Positions 27,148 to 35,580 of a DNA stretch of 64,000 bases are shown here, one piece after another (positions within the stretch are counted from its first letter, which is position 1; every line of letters begins with the position of its first letter). Source of the DNA: Profundicola sp964553105 (GTDB taxonomy: Bacteria; Bacteroidota; Bacteroidia; Flavobacteriales; Weeksellaceae); the NCBI GenBank assembly GCA_964553105.1, contig CAZKJO010000002.1:9365-73364 (forward strand). The letters are read 5' to 3'. Position numbers and translations under genes: made by a program. The notes under the pieces are model-generated. The model had not been told where the DNA came from. It saw only the letters and a list, made by a program, of their open reading frames with translations, and ran no database searches.

Positions 27148-28059
27148 ATGAAAAAAATATGCATCTTACTTCCAATGATTTTGGTATTCTTTGGTTGTGT
27201 TGAATCTGAGTTAATTATTCCAGGAGAAAATGTTGGAGGGGGAAATGTAGGTGGTGAAAACCCTACCCCAACCTCGGTTTTACAAACTTATGACTACCAA
27301 TCTCCGTTTAGTAGCTATCAATTTAACTATAATGCAGATGGTGATTTAACTCAAGGAAGCTTGTCTAATGTGATTAATGGACAAAGTTCTATGAGTGGAT
27401 TTAATCTAACATGGATTGAGAATCTGATTTCACAAATTGGTTCTACACCACAAGGAACCTTCTCTTCCACTTCTGAATTAACTTATAACGATTTAGGTGA
27501 ACTAGTAGAGATTAACGCTGGTACCACTCCAGAGACAACGTTGCTAATTGAACACGAAGCTGCTTCTATTACTGCAACAAGAATAGTTGATGGAATTGAA
27601 GAAAATACATATAATTTCACAAAGGATACTTATGGTTACATTAACGCTATGGATGTTACAGATGCAACCTCTGGCGATCAAATTCAATTGATGTTCAATA
27701 TGAACGGAAACTTAATTAGCTCAAACGAAGTCATGGTAAATGGAATCACAGTTAATTCATATACATACACTTACGACAATAAAGTTAATCCTTTATTTTC
27801 GCAAACAATTGATGCCTTTAACACTTTAGTTTTGTACAATGCGTTTGAGATGAATGCCTCTAGCTTAAAATTCAATTTAGATAATTTTGCTATGCTGAGA
27901 AGCGCAAATAACATTACTTCAATGGTGATTGTAAATGCAGAGCATAATGCTAGCATTGAATATGAGTACACATATAATGAAAATGACTTGCCTTCTACGG
28001 CTACTGCTACTATCGAAGGTCAGGAAGAGCCAAGCACAATAACTTTTACTTACTATTAA
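27148..28059 (+). CDS. Lipoprotein of unknown function (paralogue 1)
   Basis: The 303-residue protein has a lipoprotein signal (MKKICILLPMILVFFGC, lipobox Cys at 17), a Gly/Asn-rich linker, then beta-rich sequence built from repeated strand pairs (LTYNDLGELVEINAG, NFTKDTYGYINAMD, YTYDNKVNPLF). These resemble YD-type or RHS-like strands, and the YTYD...NP motif is shared with the next gene. Both are probably outer-membrane anchored. They lie 9 bases apart, so they are cotranscribed. Function not recognised. Confidence 0.75.
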   Translation: MKKICILLPMILVFFGCVESELIIPGENVGGGNVGGENPTPTSVLQTYDYQSPFSSYQFNYNADGDLTQGSLSNVINGQSSMSGFNLTWIENLISQIGSTPQGTFSSTSELTYNDLGELVEINAGTTPETTLLIEHEAASITATRIVDGIEENTYNFTKDTYGYINAMDVTDATSGDQIQLMFNMNGNLISSNEVMVNGITVNSYTYTYDNKVNPLFSQTIDAFNTLVLYNAFEMNASSLKFNLDNFAMLRSANNITSMVIVNAEHNASIEYEYTYNENDLPSTATATIEGQEEPSTITFTYY

Positions 28060-28068
28060 AAATACTTC

Positions 28069-29181
28069 ATGAAAAGAATTTTAATCTTCAGTTTACTTTC
28101 ACTTTTCACCTTTTCTTGTACAGAATACAATGATGATGGCTTACCATCTGAACCAGGAAATGTAGTCATTACAAATCCAGATGGAACCAAGAAAATAAAG
28201 AAAGTAGTTGTGACCATGGAAGGAACTATGGATATGGCTACTGGATCAGAACCTATGGATATTCAAGTTGTTGCCACCACTACATTTGATACCGATTCAT
28301 ATAGTAGAGAAACGAGTACAATTACAAGCTATAATGGTGCTGAAAGCGAACAAAGCATTCCAGATGTTTCTACAGAAACTTGGGAGAATTATAAATTTAT
28401 TCAAATGCAAAACTCATCTGATAGATTTGTGTTTTCTTATGAAGCTGATCAATTAATTGGGTATAATTCTTTTACAGATAATAGTCCGTTTGGTTCAGGT
28501 GAAATAACAGCTTCTGAAAATGAAATTAATCTCGTTACATCAGCTTTGAGTCCCTTTAATGTTTCTACAAATACGGTATTTACTTTAGAAGATGGATATA
28601 TTTCTACCGTAGAAATAACGAATACAGAAGACAATAGTGTTTACAATGTAGCTATCTCAAGAAGTAATGCAATTATTACTCAATTAGTGATTACTTCACC
28701 TACAGGAAGTAAGACATATAATTACACTTATGACGCTAATATCAATCCAATGCATTTAGCGTATGAAACTCCTATACAACAGACGAATGCAGAGATTGCT
28801 CGTTTGATCATAAGTAAATTTAATTTAAACATACACCAAGGAAATCAAAACATCAATAGCATTGAATCTTCTTTTAGAAATATGCTAATGGAAGGAAATA
28901 ATAATCTATTAAGCGCCACTTCGGGAAATGAAACATTAGCTTCAACGAGCATTACATATGATGACGAAAGCTATCCTATCGCTTCTACAGGTGAAGGGAC
29001 ATTTGAGTTATCATTGGGTGGAATTTTAGATAGCATGATTGAATCTATATCGCAAATGATGGAACAAATGGGATTATCACAAGAGGAAATAGATGAATTC
29101 ATAGCCGAAGCGCAAGAAGATTTTTCTAATGGTGTAGAAATGGAAATGATTACTACCTCAGAAATTTCGTATTACGAATAA
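28069..29181 (+). CDS. Lipoprotein of unknown function (paralogue 2)
   Basis: The 370-residue protein has a lipoprotein signal (MKRILIFSLLSLFTFSC, Cys at 17), acidic start, and beta-rich body with SKTYNYTYDANINPMHLAYE, matching the YTYD...NP strand of the preceding gene. A Met/Glu-rich helical segment (about residues 322-355, MIESISQMMEQMGLSQEEID) near the C-terminus is not seen in its neighbour. Ends 18 bases before the sigma-54 activator. Function not recognised. Confidence 0.75.
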   Translation: MKRILIFSLLSLFTFSCTEYNDDGLPSEPGNVVITNPDGTKKIKKVVVTMEGTMDMATGSEPMDIQVVATTTFDTDSYSRETSTITSYNGAESEQSIPDVSTETWENYKFIQMQNSSDRFVFSYEADQLIGYNSFTDNSPFGSGEITASENEINLVTSALSPFNVSTNTVFTLEDGYISTVEITNTEDNSVYNVAISRSNAIITQLVITSPTGSKTYNYTYDANINPMHLAYETPIQQTNAEIARLIISKFNLNIHQGNQNINSIESSFRNMLMEGNNNLLSATSGNETLASTSITYDDESYPIASTGEGTFELSLGGILDSMIESISQMMEQMGLSQEEIDEFIAEAQEDFSNGVEMEMITTSEISYYE

Positions 29182-29199
29182 TAAGTTTTAGAAATATAT

Positions 29200-30447
29200 A
29201 TGGCAGACGCTTTACAAAGTATTAAACAGCGATTTGGTATAATTGGCTCAGACCCTGGGCTCAATAGAGCGATCGAACGCGCTATTCAAGTAGGCCCAAC
29301 AGATATTTCTGTATTGGTAACCGGCGAAAGTGGTGTGGGAAAAGAAGCCATTCCAAAAATTATTCATTCATTAAGTCAAAGAAAACATAATAATTATATT
29401 GCTGTAAACTGTGGTGCCATACCTGAAGGAACTATTGATTCAGAGCTTTTTGGACATGAAAAAGGCGCATTTACAGGGGCCTCTACTACAAGAAAGGGTT
29501 ACTTTGAGGTGGCAGATGGCGGAACCATATTTTTGGATGAAGTTGGTGAGCTTCCACTGCATACCCAAGTACGATTATTGCGTGTTTTGGAGACAGGTGA
29601 ATTTATGAAGGTAGGTTCCTCTGAAGTACAAAAAACAGATGTTCGGATTGTTGCAGCAACTAATGTAAATGTACTAGACGCAGTTGGTAAAGGAAAGTTT
29701 AGAGAAGATTTGTATTATCGTTTAAACACGGTTGAAATCACCTTACCTCCACTCCGCAAAAGAAAAGAGGATATCTCCTTATTGTATAGAAAATTTGCTG
29801 TAGACTTTGCCGAAAAATATCATCGTCCGGTTGTAAGGCTAACTCCCGAAGCTCAAAAAGTTTTAGAAAACTATGCTTGGCCAGGGAATATAAGACAGTT
29901 GAGAAACTTTACGGAAGAATTATCCGTGGTAGAGACCGATACTGAGGTCGATCATCATGAAATTTTAAAATATTTACCGACGCATAGTATTATCGCTGTT
30001 AAAAATCAAGCTTCTCCGGATGGAGTTTCTTCTGCAGAATTTAATACAGAAAGAGAAATTCTATATAAATTCCTATTCGATATGAAGAAGGATTTAAATG
30101 ATCTGAGGGCACTTACCATGGAACTTCTTTCAAAGAATTCTAGTGAAGTTGTTGAGGAAAATAGAGATTTAGTAAAGCGTATTTTCAGTACGGATTCCCT
30201 GCCTTCCTCAGACTCATTATTGCATTATGAGGATCAAAATATTGATTCAATCCCGCAGTATTCTGACATAGAGGATTATGAATATGAAGATATTGATGAT
30301 TACGAGTCTTTATCTCTACAAGACAACGAAATGGAATTGATAGAGAAAGCCCTAGAAAAACACAACGGGCGAAGAAAAGATGCGGCTAAGGATTTAGGGA
30401 TTTCTGAAAGAACTTTGTATAGAAAAATTAAACAATATGAACTTTAG
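29200..30447 (+). CDS. Sigma-54-dependent transcriptional activator (AAA+ with Fis HTH)
   Basis: The 415-residue enhancer-binding protein remodels sigma-54 RNA polymerase. It has Walker A GESGVGKE (residues 42-49), the sigma-54 contact loop GAFTGA (89-94), Walker B GGTIFLDE, and arginine-finger region VRLLRVLETGEF. It starts almost directly with the AAA+ domain, so it has no receiver or GAF sensor. An acidic linker (about 330-380) precedes a C-terminal Fis-type helix-turn-helix (RRKDAAKDLGISERTLYRKI). The gene end overlaps the LptE-like gene by 11 bases. The link to lptE and secG is a recurrent flavobacterial arrangement; its regulon is unknown. Confidence 0.93.
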   Translation: MADALQSIKQRFGIIGSDPGLNRAIERAIQVGPTDISVLVTGESGVGKEAIPKIIHSLSQRKHNNYIAVNCGAIPEGTIDSELFGHEKGAFTGASTTRKGYFEVADGGTIFLDEVGELPLHTQVRLLRVLETGEFMKVGSSEVQKTDVRIVAATNVNVLDAVGKGKFREDLYYRLNTVEITLPPLRKRKEDISLLYRKFAVDFAEKYHRPVVRLTPEAQKVLENYAWPGNIRQLRNFTEELSVVETDTEVDHHEILKYLPTHSIIAVKNQASPDGVSSAEFNTEREILYKFLFDMKKDLNDLRALTMELLSKNSSEVVEENRDLVKRIFSTDSLPSSDSLLHYEDQNIDSIPQYSDIEDYEYEDIDDYESLSLQDNEMELIEKALEKHNGRRKDAAKDLGISERTLYRKIKQYEL

Positions 30448-30937
30448 AAACTTCAGTTTAATTCTTTTAAGTTTTTTCTGGCTAATCTCTTGCTATTCTT
30501 TTACAGGATCTTCTTTAGACCCTAGAATTAAAACCATAAAAATCGATAAATTCCCAAATTATTCAGCATATCAAAACCCGAATTATAGTCAAGAATTTAC
30601 AAATGATTTGCAGTTGAGATTTGATCAAAGAACAAATCTTATTTTATCTAATGATGAATCTGCACATATTAAAATAGAAGGTGAAATCATGGATTACTAT
30701 GTTGCCCCTGCGGCTATTGTGAGTGGTGAACAAGCAGCCTTAAACAGATTACATATACAAGTTAAAGTAAGGTATTTTAACACCATTGATGATTCTAAAA
30801 GCTTTACTCGTAGTTTTTCTGATTACGAGGATTTCCCAAGTAATCAAACATTACAGCAGGTTGAGTCAAGTTTAGTTCCAGACATCAACGAAAGACTGAT
30901 TGATCAAATATTTACAGCAGTTGTTGCTGATTGGTAA
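30437..30937 (+). CDS. LptE-like LPS assembly lipoprotein
   Basis: The 166-residue protein has a lipoprotein signal (LILLSFFWLISC, Cys at 19) and then YSFTGSSLDPRIKTIKIDKFPN, typical of the Bacteroidota LptE/RlpB family, with later DLQLRFDQRTNLILSNDESA and a conserved central strand EIMDYYVAPA. LptE plugs the LptD barrel that places LPS in the outer membrane. Its ATG lies inside the end of the activator gene (11-base overlap), so translation is probably coupled. No lptD is in this window. Confidence 0.85.
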   Translation: MNFRNFSLILLSFFWLISCYSFTGSSLDPRIKTIKIDKFPNYSAYQNPNYSQEFTNDLQLRFDQRTNLILSNDESAHIKIEGEIMDYYVAPAAIVSGEQAALNRLHIQVKVRYFNTIDDSKSFTRSFSDYEDFPSNQTLQQVESSLVPDINERLIDQIFTAVVADW

Positions 30938-30946
30938 ATTGTAGAA

Positions 30947-31807
30947 ATGAATAATCAAATTTTAAATCTTTTTCATAATCCCCTTTCCATTTCTTCTCAA
31001 GATTTATTTCAAATTGAGGATGAAATAGAAAAATATCCTTATTTCCAAGCACTACACTTGCTTAAGGCAAAAGCGGTATCTAATTCTGATGAAGAAACAC
31101 TGGCTGCGGTATTAAATAAAACTGCTACCTATTGTTCTCATCGAAGTATTTTATTTAAATACATTCACACCGAATCACAAGAGAAAGTTTTAGAAGAAGA
31201 TAACTTAGAGAAGGAAGCTACATTAGAAAATGAAGTTGAATTAGAAGAAAATATTCAAGATGCTATCAAGCAAAAGAATTTAGAAGAACCCTCTACCTCG
31301 AAAGAAACCGTAGATAGTAAGCAAGAGGAAATTGAAAACATAATCCAAACACACGAGAAGATTTCTCCTAAGGTGGATGAAGTTGAAAATGAGAAAATAT
31401 CTTCTAATGAAGATAAAGAGCAAGTAAAATCTAATTCTGAAAAGTTACAATCTAATTTATCATTCAGTCAATGGCTCAAAAGCAGTCAGCGCACCCCAGA
31501 TGAGGATGAAAATCCTACTGAAGAAACAGACGTTGTAAACGAAAAATTTAAAGTAATTGAAAAGTTTTTGGATAAAAATCCAAAAATTTCACCATCTAAG
31601 GAATACAAGCCGAAAATTGAAATACAAACTAATAATAAAGAGAACTTATCCCATTTAATGACGGAAACTTTGGCGAAAATCTATGTTGAGCAAAATAAAT
31701 TTGATAAAGCAATCAAGGCTTATACGATTTTACGTTTGAAATATCCAGAAAAAAGTGGTTACTTTGCAGACCAAATTAAAGAAATACAAGAATTAAAGCA
31801 TAAATAA
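30947..31807 (+). CDS. Acidic protein with C-terminal TPR
   Basis: The 286-residue protein has no signal peptide. Residues about 1-75 are helical (PLSISSQDLFQIEDEIEKYP), residues about 80-210 are Glu/Lys/Ser-rich and probably disordered, and the end (about 235-280) is one TPR-like helix pair (TLAKIYVEQNKFDKAIKAYTIL, RLKYPEKSGYFADQIKEIQEL). The gene lies between lptE and secG (9- and 3-base gaps), a spot often filled by such a protein in flavobacteria. Specific role unknown. Confidence 0.7.
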   Translation: MNNQILNLFHNPLSISSQDLFQIEDEIEKYPYFQALHLLKAKAVSNSDEETLAAVLNKTATYCSHRSILFKYIHTESQEKVLEEDNLEKEATLENEVELEENIQDAIKQKNLEEPSTSKETVDSKQEEIENIIQTHEKISPKVDEVENEKISSNEDKEQVKSNSEKLQSNLSFSQWLKSSQRTPDEDENPTEETDVVNEKFKVIEKFLDKNPKISPSKEYKPKIEIQTNNKENLSHLMTETLAKIYVEQNKFDKAIKAYTILRLKYPEKSGYFADQIKEIQELKHK

Positions 31808-31810
31808 AAT

Positions 31811-32179
31811 ATGGTAACTGGTACATTTATATTCTTAATGATAGTGTTGATGGCAATTTGCTTAATCTTAACACTTGTTATATTATCTCAGAATCCTAAA
31901 GGTGGAGGTTTATCTTCTACATTTGGAGGTGGCGGAAGTCAAATGTTTGGTGTTCAAAGGACCAATGACTTTTTAGACAAAACAACATGGACCTTGGCTG
32001 CAATCATTGCTGCAGTAGTTATCCTAGCTAACGTAATGTTACCAAGAACAGGAGGTCAAAATTTAGTTCCAGATATTCCAGTTTTAGAAAACACTTTGCC
32101 ACAAGCTACGCCAGGAGATGATGCGAATGCACCTGCACAACCTTTGGCTCCAGTTGAACCAACTGAGACCGCTGAATAA
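31811..32179 (+). CDS. secG: Preprotein translocase subunit SecG
   Basis: SecG is the small accessory subunit of SecYEG. The 122-residue protein has a first membrane helix (FIFLMIVLMAICLILTLVIL), the family loop QNPKGGGLSSTFGGGGSQMFG, a second helix (about residues 57-77) and a Pro/Ala-rich tail (about 85-122) longer than in E. coli. It lies 3 bases after the TPR gene and ends the operon. Confidence 0.95.
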   Translation: MVTGTFIFLMIVLMAICLILTLVILSQNPKGGGLSSTFGGGGSQMFGVQRTNDFLDKTTWTLAAIIAAVVILANVMLPRTGGQNLVPDIPVLENTLPQATPGDDANAPAQPLAPVEPTETAE

Positions 32180-32201
32180 GTTGAAGCTTTATTAAAATAT
32201 G

Positions 32202-32238
32202 AAAAAACGATCGATTGAATAAATCTGTCGTTTTTTTT
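32202..32238 (+). terminator. Intrinsic terminator after secG
   Basis: AAAAAACGA (32202-32210) pairs with TCGTTTTTT (32228-32236), with a weaker inner GATT/AATC pairing, and T residues continue to about 32239. Confidence 0.8.
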
Positions 32239-32359
32239 TGAATTATTTCTAGATATTAACATAATTTATGTTGACTTTAAGATGCTAAAGCAGGAATAAT
32301 TTAATATTTTTACAAATCTGTACAAAAAAGAACTTTTAATATATCATTTAATTAATTTT

Positions 32360-35023
32360 ATGAAAACACGTTTATTCATGCTTTGCTTGATTATTAGTGG
32401 TAGTATTTTCGCCCAGAACTTCTGGTCATCTACTTCTATTGATCAAAAAGAGCTTAAGGACAACAAAGTAGTTGTTCAAGACCAAAAACTTTATGCAATT
32501 GATCTTGCTGCTCTAATGGCTCACCTAGAAGGTGCCCCAGAAAGAGTAAATTATGCTATCGAATCTAATCACACATTAGAGTTCCCAAATATTGATGGGA
32601 AGTTTGAGAAGTTTTATATAGCAGAAGCCTCTAACTTCGCCCCTGGATTGCAAGCTCAATATCCAAACATTAAATCTTATAGAGGTGTGAGCACAACAAA
32701 TCCAGCTGTTTCTATTGCATTTAGTGTATCTCCTTTAGGAGTACAATCTATGCGTGTAGAAGCTGGCAACTATACTACTTTCACAGAAGCAGTTACAACT
32801 GACAACTCAGTTTATATTGTTAAAAGAAAGAGTGATAAATCTCCAGAGTGGGCTTGTACTACAACGCCAGATGAGCAGATGGAAAGCGAATTATTAGATA
32901 GATATCATAATGCTCCTGAAGGATTAGACGCAGATGATCAAACCATGCGCGACTTCAGATTAGCTTTATCTTGTACGGGTGAATATGCACAATACTTCGG
33001 TGGTACGGTAGAAGGTGCATTAGCAGGTATGAATGCTACGATGACAAGAGTAAATAGCATCTTAGAAAGAGATGTAACTATCCATTTGACAATTATTGAA
33101 AATAATGCTGATGTTATTTATACCAATGCAGCTACAGATCCATATTCTCCAGCTTCAGGAATGAGCGCTTGGAATAATCAATTACAAGCTACTTTAACTT
33201 CTGTTATTGGTGATGATAACTACGATATCGGTCACTTATTTGGTGCTACTGGTGGTGGTGGAAATGCAGGTTGTATCGGTTGTGTATGTGGACCTAGAAA
33301 AGGTAGTGCATTTACTTCTCCATATGATGGTCAACCAGAAGGAGATAGTTTCGATGTTGACTATGTTGTACACGAAATTGGACACCAATTAGGTGCAAAT
33401 CATACTTTTAGTAGATATGAAGGAACAGGTGTTAATTACGAGCCAGGTAGTGGTTCTACGATTATGGGATATGCAGGTATTACTTATCCTAATACTAACG
33501 TGCAAATGCATAGTGATGATTATTTCCATACTGGAAGTATCCAACAGATTACAGCTAACGTAAAAAATAAAACTTGTCCAACAGAGACAATTATTGCTAA
33601 CCAAACTCCAACTGTAGATGCTGGTCAAGGTTATACAATTCCAGTTGGTACACCATTTATTTTAAGTGGTTCTGGGGCTGATGCTGATGGTGATGAGATT
33701 ACATTTACTTGGGAACAAGTAGACTCTAGTAGCTCGGCTTATAATGACTTTAATATTGGTGATCCAAATAGATCTAACGGTCCTATCGTGAGAAGTTTAC
33801 CTCCAAGCACCAACCCTGTACGTTATATCCCCTCTTTTGATAAAGTAAAACAAGGAGTTCTTACAACTCCATTCGAATCAGTTTCTAATGTAGCTCGTAG
33901 TATGAACTTCGCTTTACAAGTTAGAGATAACAACCCTGCAGGTGGTCAAACAATGTCTGAAAGAATTAGAGTTGGTGTAACTGCTAACGGAGGTGCCTTT
34001 AGAGTGAATAGTCCAAATTCAAGTTCAAGCGTTCCTACAGGTTCAGAGCTAGAAGTTACTTGGGATGTTGCACAAACTACGCAAGCTCCTGTTAATACAG
34101 GTTTAGTAGATATTTACTTATCTACTGATGATGGTGAAACATTTACTTTAGTTGCAGACAATGTAGAAAATAATGGTTCATATACTATTGATATTGCAGA
34201 AGATGCTATGTCTGAAAATGCATACATTATGGTTAAAGCAGTAGATAACATATTCTATGCATTAAGTCAAAAATTCTTAATTGGATATGATGTTAGTGTA
34301 ACTTGTCATGATTTCGATGCTATTGGTTTACCGCTTGATATCGCCGATGGAACTGGTTCTAGTTACGGTGGTTACGCAGTAGGTCAAGTACCAGTTACAG
34401 ATGTTGGACCGGTGGAAGAAATTCGTGTTTCTGTTGACATTACCCACACATACGTAGGTGATTTACAGATTGCATTTAACTCTCCTTCTCCATCTAACTT
34501 AAACTTTATTTGGAACAGACAATGTGGTTCATCTGACAACCTTAACTTAACATTTGCAGATGGCGAACCAGCTGTAAACTGTTCAGAAACTACTTCAGGA
34601 ACTGTAGCTCCAAACGTACCTTTCACTTCTTACGAAGGTTTCCAAACACAAGGAAACTGGTTAGTAGGTGTTAGAGATGGTGGTGCTGGTGATACAGGTA
34701 CATTTAATTCAGCAACTATTTCTTTCTGTAAAACAACTACGTCTCCAATGGGAGTAAACGATGTGAATAAAGATAACATGATGGTTCATGTTTATCCTAA
34801 CCCATCTAAAGGTGAATTCAATGTGAAAATGGATCTTGCTACTAAAGGAGTTTCTTTAGGTGTTTATGATGTAACAGGAAAACAAATCCTTACTTATAAA
34901 GACAAAGAAGCAACAGGTACATTCAACCACGTATTGAATTTAGATTCAGTTGCAAAAGGTGTTTACATCTTACAGATTCAAACTGGAAATGAAATAATCA
35001 GTAAAAAACTTATTGTTAAATAA
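32360..35023 (+). CDS. Secreted metzincin metalloprotease with P-domain and T9SS signal
   Basis: The 887-residue preproprotein has a signal peptide (about 1-19, ending FAQ), a propeptide, and a zinc-protease domain from about residue 195. The zinc site HEIGHQLGANH has His 338, 342 and 348 with catalytic Glu 339; a Met-turn (STIMGYAG, Met 369) follows, so it is a metzincin of the reprolysin-like (M12B-type) group. A PKD-like segment (about 414-465) follows, then a proprotein-convertase P-domain (about 645-792, DLQIAFNSPSPSNLNFIW), and a T9SS sorting domain (about 805-887, VYPNPSKGEFNV, ending KKLIVK). It should be exported by Sec and then the gldKLMN-powered T9SS and act on extracellular protein. 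Confidence 0.93.
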   Translation: MKTRLFMLCLIISGSIFAQNFWSSTSIDQKELKDNKVVVQDQKLYAIDLAALMAHLEGAPERVNYAIESNHTLEFPNIDGKFEKFYIAEASNFAPGLQAQYPNIKSYRGVSTTNPAVSIAFSVSPLGVQSMRVEAGNYTTFTEAVTTDNSVYIVKRKSDKSPEWACTTTPDEQMESELLDRYHNAPEGLDADDQTMRDFRLALSCTGEYAQYFGGTVEGALAGMNATMTRVNSILERDVTIHLTIIENNADVIYTNAATDPYSPASGMSAWNNQLQATLTSVIGDDNYDIGHLFGATGGGGNAGCIGCVCGPRKGSAFTSPYDGQPEGDSFDVDYVVHEIGHQLGANHTFSRYEGTGVNYEPGSGSTIMGYAGITYPNTNVQMHSDDYFHTGSIQQITANVKNKTCPTETIIANQTPTVDAGQGYTIPVGTPFILSGSGADADGDEITFTWEQVDSSSSAYNDFNIGDPNRSNGPIVRSLPPSTNPVRYIPSFDKVKQGVLTTPFESVSNVARSMNFALQVRDNNPAGGQTMSERIRVGVTANGGAFRVNSPNSSSSVPTGSELEVTWDVAQTTQAPVNTGLVDIYLSTDDGETFTLVADNVENNGSYTIDIAEDAMSENAYIMVKAVDNIFYALSQKFLIGYDVSVTCHDFDAIGLPLDIADGTGSSYGGYAVGQVPVTDVGPVEEIRVSVDITHTYVGDLQIAFNSPSPSNLNFIWNRQCGSSDNLNLTFADGEPAVNCSETTSGTVAPNVPFTSYEGFQTQGNWLVGVRDGGAGDTGTFNSATISFCKTTTSPMGVNDVNKDNMMVHVYPNPSKGEFNVKMDLATKGVSLGVYDVTGKQILTYKDKEATGTFNHVLNLDSVAKGVYILQIQTGNEIISKKLIVK

Positions 35024-35051
35024 GCATCGCATTATTTCTAAATAACTTTAG

Positions 35052-35084
35052 AATGCCAAGCTGACTGACAGCTTGGCATTTTTT
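35052..35084 (+). terminator. Intrinsic terminator after the metalloprotease
   Basis: A perfect 12-bp stem (AATGCCAAGCTG at 35052-35063, CAGCTTGGCATT at 35069-35080) with a 5-base loop is followed by T residues to 35084. Confidence 0.95.
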
Positions 35085-35199
35085 ATTGACAAAAACTGAC
35101 ATTTTATAAGGCTGGCGTTAATGCTAACTAAAATTATAGCATGCATGAATCACATTATCAAACCATTAGCCCCAACAGGGTAAAAAATAAATAGTCAAT

Positions 35200-35214
35200 T
35201 GGCATGGAATGTGT
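35200..35214 (+). promoter_or_regulatory. Possible sigma-54-like promoter before groES
   Basis: TGGCATGGAATGTGT resembles the sigma-54 pattern TGGCACG-N4-TTGC: the -24 GG and the spaced -12 G are kept, but the -12 GC is GT. It lies 45 bases before groES. No clean TTTG/TAnnTTTG pair was found in this gap. Weak evidence. Confidence 0.25.
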
Positions 35215-35259
35215 CTTAATAGATTTCAATTAATTTTAAAATAAAAAACATAAAATACT

Positions 35260-35538
35260 ATGAGTGATTTAAACATTAAACCATTAGCAGATAGAGTGGT
35301 TGTTGAGCCGTCTCCAGCTGAGACCAAAACCGCTTCTGGAATTATTATTCCTGATACCGCAAAAGAGAAACCACAAGAAGGTGTTATTGTTGCTGCTGGA
35401 CCTGGTAAAAAAGATGAGCCAGTTACAGTTAAAGTTGGTGATAAAGTATTGTATGGCAAATATGCTGGTACTGAACTTAAATTAAATGGTAAAGACTATC
35501 TAATCATGAGAGAGTCTGACATTTTCGCAATTGTTTAA
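35260..35538 (+). CDS. groES: Co-chaperonin GroES
   Basis: GroES caps the GroEL cage. The 92-residue protein has the start NIKPLADRVVVEPSPAETKT, the mobile loop (TASGIIIPDTAKEKPQEGVI) that binds GroEL, and GDKVLYGKYAGTELKLNGKDY as adjacent family motifs. It lies 42 bases before groEL on the same strand. Confidence 0.98.
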   Translation: MSDLNIKPLADRVVVEPSPAETKTASGIIIPDTAKEKPQEGVIVAAGPGKKDEPVTVKVGDKVLYGKYAGTELKLNGKDYLIMRESDIFAIV

Positions 35539-35580
35539 ACTAAACTTATTTAAAATACTAATTAAAAAATAGAACATATT

